A stretch of DNA of 54,182 nucleotides from Mycobacterium sp. IS-3022. GTDB lineage: Bacteria > Actinomycetota > Actinomycetes > Mycobacteriales > Mycobacteriaceae. The stretch covers positions 1 through 54,182 of the forward strand of contig NZ_LQIN01000018.1 in the NCBI RefSeq assembly GCF_001500065.1. The letters are read 5' to 3'. The translations under genes and the position numbers were made by a program. The notes beneath the pieces were generated by a model. The model was given only the letters and a program-made list of their open reading frames with translations, made no database searches and had not been told where the DNA came from. Positions 27,686-39,614 of this stretch are shown here, piece after piece; position 1 is the first letter of the stretch; every line of letters starts with the position of its first letter.

Positions 27686-27748
27686 CTTTTTCCGCCGGAC
27701 AGACGCAAACTGTCCGAAAAAGCCGCGAAAAGGGACCACTTCGCGGCT
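27686..27748 (-). terminator. Two tandem hairpins after pfkA
   Basis: The first hairpin met when reading out of pfkA is AGCCGCGAA / TTCGCGGCT. The second is CGGACAG-TTTGCGT-CTGTCCG, flanked by a TTTTT tract on one side and AAAAA on the other, which extends the stem. Together they should stop pfkA transcription before gatB. Confidence 0.75.
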
Positions 27749-27763
27749 GCTCGCGGGAAGAAC

Positions 27764-28795
27764 TCAGCCGAAGAACTCTGCGGCGTCGTCGTAGCGGCTC
27801 TGCGGCACCAGCTTCAACTGGCGGGTCGCATCGGCCAGCGAGACGCGCCCGATCTCCTGCCCGCGCAGCGACACCATCATCCCGTACTCGCCGGCATGTG
27901 CGGCATCGGCGGCGTTGACCCCGAAGCGGGTGGCCAGTACGCGGTCGAACGGCGTCGGAGTGCCGCCGCGTTGCACGTGGCCGAGCACCGTCACCCGCAC
28001 CTCTTTGTTGATCCGCTTCTCCACCTCGAGCGCGAGTTGCTGCGCGACGCCGGTGAAGCGTTCGTGGCCGAACTCGTCGATGCCGCCTTCGCGCAACTGC
28101 ATCGACCCCTCGGCGGGCTTGGCGCCTTCGGCCACCACGCAGATGAAGTGCGAATCGCCGCGCACGAAGCGCCCTTTGATCAGCCGGCACACCTCTTCGA
28201 CGTCGAACGGCTGCTCGGGGATCAGCGTCATGTGGGCGCCGGAGGCCAGCCCGGCGTTCAGCGCTATCCATCCGGCGTGGCGGCCCATCACCTCGACGAG
28301 CATCACCCGCTGGTGCGATTCCGCGGTGCTGTGCAGCCGGTCGATGGCTTCGCTCGCCACGCCGAGCGCGGTGTCGTGACCGAACGTCAGATCCGTGCAA
28401 TCGATGTCGTTGTCGATCGTCTTGGGGACTCCGACCACCGGGACGTTCTCCTCCGACAGCCAGCGCGCCGCGGTGAGCGTGCCCTCGCCGCCGATGGGGA
28501 TCAGCACGTCGATGCCGTTGTCGTCGAGCGTCTGCTTGATCTGGTCCAGCCCGGCACGCAGCTTCTCCGGGTGTACCCGCGCGGTGCCCAGCATGGTGCC
28601 GCCCTTGGCCAGCAGCCGATCGTTTCGGTCGTCGTTGGCGAGTTGGATGCGCCGGTTCTCCAGCAGACCGCGCCAGCCGTCCTGGAAGCCGACGACCGAC
28701 GACCCGTACCGCACATCGCACGTGCGCACCACCGCCCGAATGACAGCGTTCAGCCCCGGACAGTCACCGCCGCCGGTCAGCACTCCGATACGCAT
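27764..28795 (-). CDS. pfkA: 6-phosphofructokinase
   Basis: A 343-residue phosphofructokinase that makes fructose 1,6-bisphosphate. The nucleotide loop is [15 protein letters not shown], followed by [10 protein letters not shown], the catalytic [12 protein letters not shown] and [17 protein letters not shown]. In the E. coli scheme it has Gly at position 104 and Lys at 124, the mixed pattern usual for actinobacterial ATP-dependent enzymes. It sits inside the gat cluster as in M. tuberculosis, flanked by hairpins, so it may be transcribed separately. Confidence 0.96.
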   Translation of the reverse strand: MRIGVLTGGGDCPGLNAVIRAVVRTCDVRYGSSVVGFQDGWRGLLENRRIQLANDDRNDRLLAKGGTMLGTARVHPEKLRAGLDQIKQTLDDNGIDVLIPIGGEGTLTAARWLSEENVPVVGVPKTIDNDIDCTDLTFGHDTALGVASEAIDRLHSTAESHQRVMLVEVMGRHAGWIALNAGLASGAHMTLIPEQPFDVEEVCRLIKGRFVRGDSHFICVVAEGAKPAEGSMQLREGGIDEFGHERFTGVAQQLALEVEKRINKEVRVTVLGHVQRGGTPTPFDRVLATRFGVNAADAAHAGEYGMMVSLRGQEIGRVSLADATRQLKLVPQSRYDDAAEFFG

Positions 28796-28809
28796 GCCTC
28801 CATCCTCCC

Positions 28810-28867
28810 CGAGCGCACGGTTCTTTGTGTCCTCAGTCGAGGTTTGCGTACAACAACCGTGCGCTCG
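28810..28867 (-). terminator. Hairpin between gatA and pfkA
   Basis: CGAGCGCACGGTT at 28810 pairs exactly with AACCGTGCGCTCG at the right end, with a long, partly paired loop. It begins 7 bases after the gatA stop. It could end gatCA transcription or act as a processing site before pfkA. Confidence 0.55.
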
Positions 28868-28873
28868 CGTGTT

Positions 28874-30355
28874 TTACAGGGCCGTTGGCAGCGGTCCCCG
28901 GGCAGCTTCGTAGGCCGCGCCGACGCGGTACAGCCGGTCGTCGGCCAGCGCGGGCGCCATGATCTGCAGCCCGACCGGCAGGTTGTCGTCGGGCGACAGG
29001 CCCGCGGGCACCGACATTCCGCAGTGGCCCGCCAGGTTCAGCGGCAGGGTGCACAGGTCGAACAGGTACATCGCCAGCGGATCGTCGACCTTCTCCCCCA
29101 ACCGGAACGCGGTGGTCGGCGTCGCCGGCGAGACCAACACGTCGACCTTCTGATACGCCTCGTCGAGATCACGCGCGATCAGCGTGCGTACCTTCTGCGC
29201 CTGGTTGTAGTACGCGTCGTAATAGCCCGCAGACAGCGCGTAGGTACCAATCATGATGCGGCGCTTGACTTCCGGACCGAAACCGGCGGCCCGGGTCAAC
29301 GCCATGACTTCCTCGGCGCTGTGCGTGCCGTCATCGCCGACACGCAGCCCGAAGCGCATCGCGTCGAACCGCGCGAGGTTGCTCGACACCTCGGACGGCA
29401 GGATCAGGTAGTAGGCCGACAGCGAGTAGTCGAAGTGGGGGCAGTCCACCTCGCTGACCTCGGCGCCCAGCGCGGTCAGCTGTTCGACGGCGGCGTGGAA
29501 CGACTGCAGCACGCCGGGCTGGTAGCCGTTGCCGTGCAACTGCTTGACCACGCCGACCCGCACGCCGGCCAGGTCGCCGGCCGCGCCTGCCCTGGCCGCA
29601 CCGACGACGTCGGGCACCGCGGCGTCGACCGAGGTCGAGTCCTTCGCGTCGTGACCGGCGATCGCCTGATGCAGCAGGGCGGTGTCGACGACGGTGCGCG
29701 CGCAGGGCCCGCCCTGATCCAGTGACGACGCGCAGGCCACCAGCCCGTAGCGCGACACCGTGCCGTAGGTCGGTTTCACCCCGACCGTCGCGGTCAACGC
29801 GGCCGGCTGGCGAATCGAGCCGCCGGTGTCGGTGCCGATGGCCAACGGCGCCTGGAATGCCGCCAGCGCCGCCGCACTGCCACCCCCGGAGCCGCCGGGG
29901 ACGCGGTCGACGTCCCACGGGTTGCGGGTCGGCCCGTATGCGGAGTTCTCGGTGGACGAACCCATCGCGAACTCGTCCATGTTGGTCTTACCGAGAATCG
30001 GCAGGCCCGCCGCACGCAACCGCATGGTGACGGTGGCGTCGTACGGAGCCATCCATCCCTCGAGAATCCTCGAGCCGCAGGTCGTCGGCATGTCGGTTGT
30101 GGTGAAAACGTCCTTCAGCGCCACCGGCACCCCGGCCAGTGGCGAGGGCAGGTCCTCCCCTGCCGCCACCGCGGCGTCCACTCGCGCCGCCGCGGCCAGC
30201 GCGCGGTCCTCCGCGACGTGCAGGAATGCGTGGTAGCGGTCGTCGCTCGCCGCGATCTGGTCCAGGCATGCCTTCGTGACCTCGGTCGAGGACACCTCCT
30301 TGGTCGCGATCTTGCGCCCGAGCGTCGCGGCGTCCAACCGGGTCAGGTCGCTCAC
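28874..30355 (-). CDS. gatA: Asp/Glu-tRNA(Asn/Gln) amidotransferase subunit A
   Basis: A 493-residue amidase-signature enzyme that releases ammonia from glutamine for GatB. The catalytic Lys is in PVALKDVF, the Ser-rich segment is [14 protein letters not shown], and the nucleophile segment is [12 protein letters not shown]. The GTG start overlaps the gatC stop by 4 bp (GTGA), so GatC and GatA are co-translated. Confidence 0.96.
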   Translation of the reverse strand: MSDLTRLDAATLGRKIATKEVSSTEVTKACLDQIAASDDRYHAFLHVAEDRALAAAARVDAAVAAGEDLPSPLAGVPVALKDVFTTTDMPTTCGSRILEGWMAPYDATVTMRLRAAGLPILGKTNMDEFAMGSSTENSAYGPTRNPWDVDRVPGGSGGGSAAALAAFQAPLAIGTDTGGSIRQPAALTATVGVKPTYGTVSRYGLVACASSLDQGGPCARTVVDTALLHQAIAGHDAKDSTSVDAAVPDVVGAARAGAAGDLAGVRVGVVKQLHGNGYQPGVLQSFHAAVEQLTALGAEVSEVDCPHFDYSLSAYYLILPSEVSSNLARFDAMRFGLRVGDDGTHSAEEVMALTRAAGFGPEVKRRIMIGTYALSAGYYDAYYNQAQKVRTLIARDLDEAYQKVDVLVSPATPTTAFRLGEKVDDPLAMYLFDLCTLPLNLAGHCGMSVPAGLSPDDNLPVGLQIMAPALADDRLYRVGAAYEAARGPLPTAL

Positions 30356-30651
30356 TGGGCCTCTCCCAGGATGCGCGGGACTGCGAACCGGCCCTCGGCC
30401 GCCTTGGGCGCCTGGTCCAGCGCCTCATCCTGCGTCAGGCTCGGCTCGACGGCGTCGGGACGGAACACGTTGACGTCGGTGAGCGGATTGCCGGTCGGCT
30501 TGACGCCCGCGACATCGACGGACTGGATCTGGCTGACGTGGGCGAGGATGGCGTCCAGCTGCCTGGCATAGCTGTCCAATTCGTCTTCGGTCAGGGCGAG
30601 GCGGGCGAGACGGGCCAGGTGGGCCACCTCGTCTCGGGAGATCTGCGACAC
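30352..30651 (-). CDS. gatC: Asp/Glu-tRNA(Asn/Gln) amidotransferase subunit C
   Basis: A 99-residue GatC that wraps around and stabilises GatA. The N-terminal helix [20 protein letters not shown] and the C-terminal [16 protein letters not shown] are typical. The GTG of MSQISRDEV is chosen; TAGGCT ends 8 bases before it, suggesting leaderless mRNA. A TTG nine bases upstream is the alternative. Only 42 bases separate it from the divergent ACT gene. Confidence 0.93.
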   Translation of the reverse strand: MSQISRDEVAHLARLARLALTEDELDSYARQLDAILAHVSQIQSVDVAGVKPTGNPLTDVNVFRPDAVEPSLTQDEALDQAPKAAEGRFAVPRILGEAQ

Positions 30652-30693
30652 GACACGCAAGCCTAGTCACCGCGTTGTGCAACAGTGTTGCGC

Positions 30694-31350
30694 GTGCCTT
30701 CGTACCTGCTACGGGTCCAGCTGGAGGACCGACCAGGCAGCCTCGGTTCGCTGGCCGTGGCACTCGGGTCGGTGGGCGCCGACATCCTCTCGCTCGACGT
30801 GGTGGAGCGGTCGGCCGGCTATGCCGTCGACGATCTCGTGGTCGAGCTGCCCGCCGGCGCGATGCCCGACATGCTGATCACCGCCGCCGAACAGATCAAG
30901 GGCGTCTACGTCGACTCCGTGCGCCCACACACGGGGCTGCTCGAGGCGCACCGCGAACTCGAGCTGATCGACCACATCGCCGCCGCAGAGCGCGGGGACA
31001 AGCTGCAGGTCCTCGCCGACGAGGCACCCCGGGTGCTCCGCGTGGGCTGGACCACCGTGGTCCGGCTTTCCGAGTCGGGTCCGAAGCGCATCGTCGGCAG
31101 CCCCGGCGCACCCGAGACGCAGGCGGCCCAGACGCCGTGGCTGCCACTTGACCGGGCCCGAGCCCTGGACGGCGAGGCCGACTGGGTGCCCGAGCTGTGG
31201 CGCGACATGGCGACCACGCTGGCCGCGGCCCCGCTCGGCGATCCGCGCACCGCAGTGGTGCTGGGCCGCCCCGGTGGTCCCCTGTTTCGGCCCTCGGAGG
31301 TCGCCAGGCTCGGCTATCTGGCGGGCATCGTCGCCACGATTCTGCGCTGA
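30694..31350 (+). CDS. ACT-domain amino-acid-binding protein (Rv3013-like)
   Basis: A 218-residue protein with an N-terminal ACT domain, PSYLLRVQLEDRPGSLGSLA, then SVGADILSLDVVERS. No catalytic domain is recognised in the rest. ACT domains usually bind an amino acid as a regulator; the partner is unknown. The GTG before PSYLL is chosen by family similarity; a GTG nine bases earlier is in frame. A palindrome GTTGTGCAAC lies 10 bases upstream, between it and gatC. Confidence 0.85.
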   Translation: MPSYLLRVQLEDRPGSLGSLAVALGSVGADILSLDVVERSAGYAVDDLVVELPAGAMPDMLITAAEQIKGVYVDSVRPHTGLLEAHRELELIDHIAAAERGDKLQVLADEAPRVLRVGWTTVVRLSESGPKRIVGSPGAPETQAAQTPWLPLDRARALDGEADWVPELWRDMATTLAAAPLGDPRTAVVLGRPGGPLFRPSEVARLGYLAGIVATILR

Positions 31351-31428
31351 CTTGCGCGTACGACGCGGCTGTTACGGTGGCAACGATCCCATCAACCGCA
31401 CCGCTCAACGCCGATCGGAAGGTTTCGC

Positions 31429-32040
31429 GTGGACACGCTGCTGATCGTGCTCGCCGTCGTACTGCTCCTCGGGGCGGTCGTTGTGTTGGTGGTGGCGCTT
31501 CGACGGCCGAAGAAGCCGAAAACATCGACCCCGCGTGAAGATCCGCTCAAGTTCGCCGCCACAATGCCGCAGTTCGGCCCCCGCCAACTCGGGCCCGGCG
31601 CGATCGTCGCCCACGGCGGAATCGACTACGTCGTCCGCGGCACCGCCACGTTGCGGCAAGGCCCATTCGTGTGGTGGGAGCATCTGCTCGAAGGTGGTTC
31701 CGAACCGGTGTGGTTCAGCGTCGAAGAGGACGAGGGCCGGCTCGAACTGGTGATGTGGACGCGACGCAAGGACGCGTCGCTGCAACCCGGTGGGGACCTG
31801 GTCCTCGACGGAGTCAGCTACCGCGAGGTCGAGCGCGGCAGCGCATCGTTCACCACCGAGGGCACCACCGGGCTGCCCGCGGGCGGCGAGATGGAGTTCG
31901 TCGACTACGCCGACGCCGACGAGACCTCCTTCCTCGGCTTCGAGCGGTGGGCTCCGGACATGCCGTGGGAGGTCTCGGTCGGGAAACCGGTGCTGCCCGG
32001 CGAACTCACGGTGTATCCCGCTCCTCCGCCCACCGAGTAG
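31429..32040 (+). CDS. DUF4178 membrane-anchored protein
   Basis: A 203-residue protein: one N-terminal membrane segment (LLIVLAVVLLLGAVVVLVVA), a basic stretch RRPKKPK, then a DUF4178 beta-rich domain with GAIVAHGGIDYVVRGTATLR, the WWEHLLEGG motif and W-F-S-V-E-E-D. No function is proven. The GTG start has GGAAGG 6 bases upstream. It heads a five-gene unit with DUF2617, DUF4247, DUF350 and a spermidine-synthase-like protein, which corresponds to Rv2597-Rv2601 elsewhere in the M. tuberculosis genome. Confidence 0.83.
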   Translation: MDTLLIVLAVVLLLGAVVVLVVALRRPKKPKTSTPREDPLKFAATMPQFGPRQLGPGAIVAHGGIDYVVRGTATLRQGPFVWWEHLLEGGSEPVWFSVEEDEGRLELVMWTRRKDASLQPGGDLVLDGVSYREVERGSASFTTEGTTGLPAGGEMEFVDYADADETSFLGFERWAPDMPWEVSVGKPVLPGELTVYPAPPPTE

Positions 32041-32048
32041 GACACCGG

Positions 32049-32552
32049 GTGCCCTTTCACCGACTGGTAGTGAACCCGGCCGACGTGTCGGGAACGACGC
32101 TGCGGCTGGCGTTGAATTCTCCTGCACCGCGGCCGCTGGCGACATTGCCGCTGGCCGGTCCCGAGGGCAGCACATTGGTGCTCGGCGTGCTCGGCGCATC
32201 GCATCTGGTCACCGTCGAGAATCCGAAACACACGTTCTCCGAGGAGGTTTCGTGCACAGCACGCACTGATGCCACCCTGCCCGGGTGCGCCGTCGCGCCC
32301 GGTTACCGCATCGAGTCCCGCACCGAAGCGCAGGACGCTGCCGGTTTTCGCAGGCTCGCGGAGAAGCTGCGGATCAGGTGTGAACGGATGGACGGATGGC
32401 TCGGCGGTGTGTTTCCCGGTGACGATGCCGCACTGACCGCGCTGGCCGCTGAGCCCGATGGCGCCGGATGGCGTTGGCGGACATGGCATCTGTATCCCGA
32501 CGGAGCCGCGGGTGGCACAGTCGTCTACACCAGTAGCCGGTGGCGGCCGTGA
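32049..32552 (+). CDS. DUF2617 protein
   Basis: A 167-residue protein starting VPFHRLVVNPADVSGTTLRL and containing LVLGVLGASHLVTVENPKHT. No signal peptide. The function is unknown. The GTG start is 8 bases after the DUF4178 stop, and its own stop overlaps the next gene's GTG by 4 bp. Confidence 0.8.
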   Translation: MPFHRLVVNPADVSGTTLRLALNSPAPRPLATLPLAGPEGSTLVLGVLGASHLVTVENPKHTFSEEVSCTARTDATLPGCAVAPGYRIESRTEAQDAAGFRRLAEKLRIRCERMDGWLGGVFPGDDAALTALAAEPDGAGWRWRTWHLYPDGAAGGTVVYTSSRWRP

Positions 32553-32983
32553 GCCGCACCGCGTTGTTCTGGCTGGCCGGCGGGCTCGCCGTGGCGGGCA
32601 TCGCATGCCTGCTTCTCGGTATCTCGTTGCAGAACCGCGACATTCGTACATACGTCGCCGAGAACTACGCCGCTTACTCGCATGGCGCGGAGGCCAGCAG
32701 CTACGAGTGCACCGGCTCGCCCGGCGAAGTGGCCGACCGGCTTGCCGATTACCGGCGTCCCGAGGCCCGGGCCACCGACCGCGGTATCGAGTATCTGCGC
32801 TACGACGACGACATCGTGATCGTCGGGCCCGACGGTAACCGCCCGTGCACCATCCGGGTCGAAGACGTTCGCGGCAGCAGATACAGCGGAGGCGGGTTCA
32901 TCTTCCTCGGACCCGGGTTCTATCCCGGGTCACCCGCCGGCGGCGCGGGCGGCAGCCCGGGCGGACCGGATGGGACGAAATGA
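32549..32983 (+). CDS. DUF4247 protein with one membrane segment
   Basis: A 144-residue protein. An N-terminal hydrophobic segment (TALFWLAGGLAVAGIACLLLG) is followed by an extracytoplasmic-type domain (VADRLADYRRPEARATDRGI, YLRYDDDIVIVG) and a Gly/Ser/Pro-rich tail. The function is unknown. The GTG overlapping the DUF2617 stop (GTGA) is chosen over one 9 bases upstream. Confidence 0.8.
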   Translation: MSRTALFWLAGGLAVAGIACLLLGISLQNRDIRTYVAENYAAYSHGAEASSYECTGSPGEVADRLADYRRPEARATDRGIEYLRYDDDIVIVGPDGNRPCTIRVEDVRGSRYSGGGFIFLGPGFYPGSPAGGAGGSPGGPDGTK

Positions 32984-33017
32984 CCCGCGCATCGAGGCCA
33001 ACCGGTAAGGAGAACCC

Positions 33018-33473
33018 ATGAATCTGGCGGTCGAATTCGGCACCATCAGCGGCGGAAGCCTCGCTCAGAATGTGGTCGCCGCGATCCTGTACTTCATCGT
33101 CGGCGTCGCCGTTCTCGCGGCCGGTTTCGCCATGGCCGACCTGCTGACACCGGGAAACCTGCGCCGGTTGGTGTTCGTCGAGCGGCGGCCCAACGCGGTT
33201 GCGGTCGCATCGGGAATGTATGCCGCCCTCGCCATCGTGGTGATCTCGGCGATCGTGGCCAGTGCCAACGAACTCGGCCAGGGACTCGTCGACGCGGCGG
33301 TGTACGGCCTCGTCGGCGTGGCGCTGCAAGGCCTGGCGCTGGTCGTGCTGGAGGCGGTCGTGCCCGGCCGCTTCCGCGATCTGATCGCCGAGGAGCGGTT
33401 GCATCCCGGCGCCGTCGCCACCGCCGTGATGCTGATCGCCGTGGGAGGGGTGAACGCCGCCGCGCTGTCATGA
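33018..33473 (+). CDS. DUF350 membrane protein
   Basis: A 151-residue protein with four hydrophobic segments, matching the doubled DUF350 unit ([20 protein letters not shown] and the related [20 protein letters not shown]). The biochemical role is not established. AAGGAG lies 6 bases before the ATG. Its stop overlaps the start of the spermidine-synthase-like gene as ATGA. Confidence 0.85.
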   Translation: MNLAVEFGTISGGSLAQNVVAAILYFIVGVAVLAAGFAMADLLTPGNLRRLVFVERRPNAVAVASGMYAALAIVVISAIVASANELGQGLVDAAVYGLVGVALQGLALVVLEAVVPGRFRDLIAEERLHPGAVATAVMLIAVGGVNAAALS

Positions 33474-35053
33474 CGGTGACCGATCACGACGCTCCCTCAC
33501 CGGCACCGCGGCTGGCAGGTTCGGCGACGCGCTGGCGCGCGGTGTTGCTGGCGGCAGTGGCGGCGTGCGCGGCGTGCGGCATCGTCTACGAACTGGCGCT
33601 GCTGACGCTGTCGACCAGCTTGCACGGCGGCGGCGTCGTGGCGATGTCGCTGATCGTCGCCGGCTACGTCGCCGCGCTGGGCGTGGGCGCTCTGCTGGTG
33701 AAGCCGCTGCTGCACCGCGCCGCGGTCACCTTCATCGCCGTCGAGACGGCGCTGGCGATCGTCGGCGGATTGTCGGCAGCCGCACTGTATGTCGCGTTCG
33801 CGTTCGTGGGCGGCTCGCTGTGGGTGCTCGCGATCGGCACCGCGCTGATCGGCTGCCTCGTCGGCGCCGAGGTGCCGTTGCTGATGACGCTGCTGCAGCG
33901 TGGAAGGACCGCGGGCGCCACCGACACCGGCCGGGTGCTGGCCAACCTGAACGCCGCGGACTATTTGGGTGCGCTGATCGGCGGGCTGCTGTGGCCGTTC
34001 CTCCTGCTGCCGTACCTGGGCATGATCCGCGGTGCCGCCGTCACGGGGATCGTCAACCTCTCCGCGGCGGCCGTGGTGGCGCTGCTCCTGTTGCGGCACA
34101 TCGTCAACGCGCGTGAACTGGCCGCGTCCCTGATGGTGCTGGCGACCGCGCTGGCCGTGCTCGTCACGCTGCTGGTGCGCGCCGACGGCATTGAGGCCTC
34201 GACCCGTCAACGGCTCTACGCCGACCCGATCATCGCCCATGAGCATTCGGCGTACCAGGAGATCGTGGTCACCCGCCGCGGCGACGACATGCGCCTGTAT
34301 CTCGATGGCGGGCTGCAGTTCTCGACACGCGACGAGTACCGCTACACCGAAAGCCTGGTCTACCCGGCACTCGCAGACGACGCCCGGTCGGTGTTGGTCC
34401 TCGGTGGCGGCGACGGACTGGTGGCCCGGGAAGTGTTGCGCGACAAGGACATCGACACGATCGTGCAGGTGGAGTTGGATCCGGCGGTCATCGAGATGGG
34501 GCGCACCACGTTGCGTGAGGCGAACGGCGGCGCGCTGGACGATCCGCGGGTTCGGGTGGTGATCGCCGACGCGATGACGTGGCTGCGGGACGCACCGCGC
34601 GACGTCGCGCCGGGCGGATTCGACGCGGTGATCGCCGATCTGCCCGACCCAGACACCCCGGTGTTGGGACGACTGTACTCAGTGGAGTTCTACGCGCTGA
34701 TCGGCCGCGCGCTGGCCCCTGGCGGTCTGTTGTCCGTGCAGGCGGGCAGCCCGTTCTCCACCCCCACCGCCTACTGGCGCACCGTGTCGACGATCCGGGC
34801 CGCCGGGTACGCGGCGACGCCGTATCACGTGCACGTGCCGACGTTCGGCGACTGGGGCTTCGTGCTGGCCCGCCGCGGGCCGACCGCGCCGACGCCGAAA
34901 GTCCCGGCCGACGCCCCGCCGCTGCGCTTCCTCGACCAGCGTGCGCTCGACGCCGCCACGGTGTTCGGCGGCGACATGCGGCCCCAGTCGTTGGAGCCGT
35001 CGACGCTGGACCACCCGCGCATCGTCGACGATGTGCGGCGCGGTTATCGCTGA
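33470..35053 (+). CDS. Membrane-fused spermidine synthase-like protein
   Basis: A 527-residue fusion. The first 240 residues hold about seven or eight membrane segments; the rest is an aminopropyltransferase fold. Visible motifs are the N-terminal beta part [23 protein letters not shown]-type motif [27 protein letters not shown] and the catalytic-Asp segment [12 protein letters not shown]. The family transfers aminopropyl groups to polyamines, but membrane-fused members are poorly tested. It closes the DUF4178/DUF2617/DUF4247/DUF350 operon, and this constant partnership suggests a membrane-linked polyamine function. Confidence 0.82.
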   Translation: MTVTDHDAPSPAPRLAGSATRWRAVLLAAVAACAACGIVYELALLTLSTSLHGGGVVAMSLIVAGYVAALGVGALLVKPLLHRAAVTFIAVETALAIVGGLSAAALYVAFAFVGGSLWVLAIGTALIGCLVGAEVPLLMTLLQRGRTAGATDTGRVLANLNAADYLGALIGGLLWPFLLLPYLGMIRGAAVTGIVNLSAAAVVALLLLRHIVNARELAASLMVLATALAVLVTLLVRADGIEASTRQRLYADPIIAHEHSAYQEIVVTRRGDDMRLYLDGGLQFSTRDEYRYTESLVYPALADDARSVLVLGGGDGLVAREVLRDKDIDTIVQVELDPAVIEMGRTTLREANGGALDDPRVRVVIADAMTWLRDAPRDVAPGGFDAVIADLPDPDTPVLGRLYSVEFYALIGRALAPGGLLSVQAGSPFSTPTAYWRTVSTIRAAGYAATPYHVHVPTFGDWGFVLARRGPTAPTPKVPADAPPLRFLDQRALDAATVFGGDMRPQSLEPSTLDHPRIVDDVRRGYR

Positions 35054-35056
35054 CCT

Positions 35057-35311
35057 TCAGCCTCCGGCGGGAACCGGGTAGCGGTCATTGACGTCGGCGT
35101 TGCTGTCCTTGCGCGCGCAGTGCGCACAGCAGAAGATCGCTTCCTCGGTCTCGATGCCGTGGCCGAGGATGCGGCACCCACAATGGGCGCATTCGGGTGC
35201 CACCTGCACGGCGGCGCACTCGATGCTGTCGAACGTCGCGTTGCGGCCGTCGGGCCATGTCACGGTGAACGCCTTGTCGTAGTCGTTGCCGCAGGTATCG
35301 CAGATCGCCAT
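35057..35311 (-). CDS. Small Cys-rich metal-binding protein (metallothionein-like)
   Basis: An 84-residue protein with nine Cys: 4, 7, 32, 41, 44, 46, 61, 62 and 65, in motifs CDTC, ECAHCGC and FCCAHC, plus several His. This resembles actinobacterial prokaryotic-metallothionein-like or zinc-ribbon proteins. Zinc or copper binding is inferred. The ATG has a strong AAGGAG 5 bases upstream. It is co-directional with ligA, 94 bases downstream of it, and converges on the spermidine-synthase-like gene with a 3-base gap. Confidence 0.8.
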   Translation of the reverse strand: MAICDTCGNDYDKAFTVTWPDGRNATFDSIECAAVQVAPECAHCGCRILGHGIETEEAIFCCAHCARKDSNADVNDRYPVPAGG

Positions 35312-35405
35312 CACAACTCCTTGTCGCCTCGAACCTGTCGGGTGCCCGGTGGACGGGGCAGACAAACGCCGCAGCGCTCGAGATCCGCCGGAGCGGAGCG
35401 CGGCC

Positions 35406-37560
<2,155 letters not shown>

Positions 37561-37566
37561 GGCCCC

Positions 37567-37971
37567 ATGCCGCACCCGATCATGTTCCGCGACGACGACC
37601 CGGCACTGGCGCGGGTGCGGGCGGTCGCGCTGGCGTTCCCCGAGGCCTACGAGAAGGTGTCGCACGGCAGGCCCGCATTCTTCGCCGCGAAGATGTTCGT
37701 CATGTACGGCGGCAGCGTTCGACCCCGGACCGGGGGTGAATACGTGCAGTACCCGCAGTCCATCATCGTCAAGGTCGACGAGAGCGACCAGCAGGCGCTG
37801 AGGCAGGACGGCCGGTTCTTCTACCCCGCTTATCTGGGCCCGTCGGGTTGGCTGGGCTTGGACCTGACGGGCGCGAAGAAGGCGGACTGGGATGAGGTAC
37901 GTGAGCTGATCGACGCCTCATACCGGTTGACCGCTCCGAAGAAACTCATCAGACAGCTCGACGAAGTTTGA
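37567..37971 (+). CDS. MmcQ/YjbR-family protein
   Basis: A 134-residue YjbR-like protein with the family blocks FPEAYEKVSHGRPAFFAAKM and YLGPSGWLGLDLTGAKKADW plus a DEVRELIDASYRLTAPKKL end. The fold resembles DNA-binding proteins of the CyaY type; no function is proven. The ATG lies 6 bases from TACCCT. Confidence 0.85.
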   Translation: MPHPIMFRDDDPALARVRAVALAFPEAYEKVSHGRPAFFAAKMFVMYGGSVRPRTGGEYVQYPQSIIVKVDESDQQALRQDGRFFYPAYLGPSGWLGLDLTGAKKADWDEVRELIDASYRLTAPKKLIRQLDEV

Positions 37972-38009
37972 CCCGGTAGCCGGCAGGCCATTATTCGATC
38001 GGAGGCACA

Positions 38010-39614
38010 ATGAGTTTCGCGAGCCCGTTCCCCGAAGTCGACATTCCGTCCACCAGCGTCTACGACTACCTGTTCGGTGATATCGCCGAAGCCGACCTGG
38101 ATCGCGTCGCGCTCGTCGACGCGAAGTCCGGGCGACAGACCACTTACCGCGAGATGGTCGCGCGCGTAGACGCGTTCGCGGGCGCGCTCGCCGGCCGCGG
38201 CATCGGCGTCGGCGACGTCGTCGGGTTGCTCTCGCCGAACAGCTCGGGCTTCGCGGTGGCGTTCCACGGCATCCTGCGCGCCGGTGCGACGGCCACGACG
38301 GTCAACGCGTTGTTCACGGCCAAGGACATCGCCAAGCAGCTGACCGACTCGAACGCGAAAATGCTGGTGACGGTGTCGCCGCTGCTGGCGCAGGCCAAGG
38401 AAGCGGCCGTGGCCGCCGGAATTGCAGACGACGGCCTCGTCGTGCTCGACGGCGCCGGCCGACAAGCCGACGGGCATCCCAACGCCGCCGACCTGATGGG
38501 GCCCGGGCAGCCGCCGCCGCGGGTCAGCTTCGCGCCGTCGTCACACTTGGCGGTGCTGCCGTACAGCTCGGGAACGACCGGAAACCCCAAGGGCGTCATG
38601 CTCACTCACCGCAACCTGGTGGCCAATGTCGCCCAGATCCGGCCGCTGCACGGGATGGTCGCCGACGACACGGTGCTGGCCGTGCTGCCGTTCTTCCACA
38701 TCTACGGGATGACGGTCCTGCTCAACGCCGCACTGCATGCGCGTGCCCGGTTGGTCATCATGGGTAGCTTCGACCTCGCCGACTTCCTGGCCAACATCCA
38801 GGATCACCGGTGCACGATCGCGTTCATCGCACCGCCGGTCGCCGTGGCGCTGGCCAAGCATCCGCTGATCGACGAGTACGACCTGTCGTCTCTGAACGTC
38901 GTGATGTCGGGAGCGGCCCCACTGGACGCCGACCTCGGCCACGCCGTCGCAAAACGCCTCGATTGCCGCGTCGTGCAGGGCTACGGCATGAGCGAACTCA
39001 GCCCGGTCAGCCACATCACGCCGTTCGACGGCGGCCGGCAGGAGATGAAGATGGTCGCGCCGCTCAGTTCGGTCGGCTGGACGGTGTCCAACGCGGTGTC
39101 GAAGATCGTCGACCCCGAAACCGGTGACGAAATCGACCCGCCCGCAGACGGTCTCAGCGAAACCGGCGAATTGTGGTTCAAGGGTCCCAATGTGATGGCC
39201 GGCTATCTCGGCAACGAGAAGGCCACCCGGGAGACGATCGACGATGCGGGCTGGTTGCACACCGGCGACCTCGCCCAGGTCGACGCGAACGGCTGCGTCT
39301 ACATCGTCGACCGGCTCAAGGAGTTGATCAAGTACAAGGGCTATCAAGTGCCTCCCGCCGAACTGGAGGCCGTCCTGCTGAGTCATCCCGACATCGCCGA
39401 CGCCGCGGTGGTCGGGGTCAACGACGCCGAGGGCGAAGAGATCCCGAAGGCGTTCGTGGTCAAGCGATCCGGCGCCGAGTTGACCGAAGAGCAGGTGATC
39501 GAGTTCGTCGCCGGCCAGGTGGCGCCCTACAAGAAGGTCCGCGAGGTCGCGTTCATCGATGCGGTACCGAAGTCGGCGTCCGGCAAGATCCTTCGCAAGG
39601 ACCTGCGTGCTTGA
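38010..39614 (+). CDS. 4-coumarate-CoA ligase-like acyl-CoA synthetase
   Basis: A 534-residue ANL-superfamily ligase that activates a carboxylate with ATP and joins it to CoA. The P-loop-like motif is PYSSGTTGNPKGVMLTH, then QGYGMSELSPVSH, the hinge TGDLAQVDANGCVYIVDRLK and the C-terminal catalytic Lys in PKSASGKILRKDL. The overall pattern is nearest plant-type 4CL and related mycobacterial FadD proteins; the acid used is unknown. CGGAGG lies 5 bases before the ATG. It is the only gene of its transcript and converges on the Pro-rich protein. Confidence 0.9.
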   Translation: MSFASPFPEVDIPSTSVYDYLFGDIAEADLDRVALVDAKSGRQTTYREMVARVDAFAGALAGRGIGVGDVVGLLSPNSSGFAVAFHGILRAGATATTVNALFTAKDIAKQLTDSNAKMLVTVSPLLAQAKEAAVAAGIADDGLVVLDGAGRQADGHPNAADLMGPGQPPPRVSFAPSSHLAVLPYSSGTTGNPKGVMLTHRNLVANVAQIRPLHGMVADDTVLAVLPFFHIYGMTVLLNAALHARARLVIMGSFDLADFLANIQDHRCTIAFIAPPVAVALAKHPLIDEYDLSSLNVVMSGAAPLDADLGHAVAKRLDCRVVQGYGMSELSPVSHITPFDGGRQEMKMVAPLSSVGWTVSNAVSKIVDPETGDEIDPPADGLSETGELWFKGPNVMAGYLGNEKATRETIDDAGWLHTGDLAQVDANGCVYIVDRLKELIKYKGYQVPPAELEAVLLSHPDIADAAVVGVNDAEGEEIPKAFVVKRSGAELTEEQVIEFVAGQVAPYKKVREVAFIDAVPKSASGKILRKDLRA

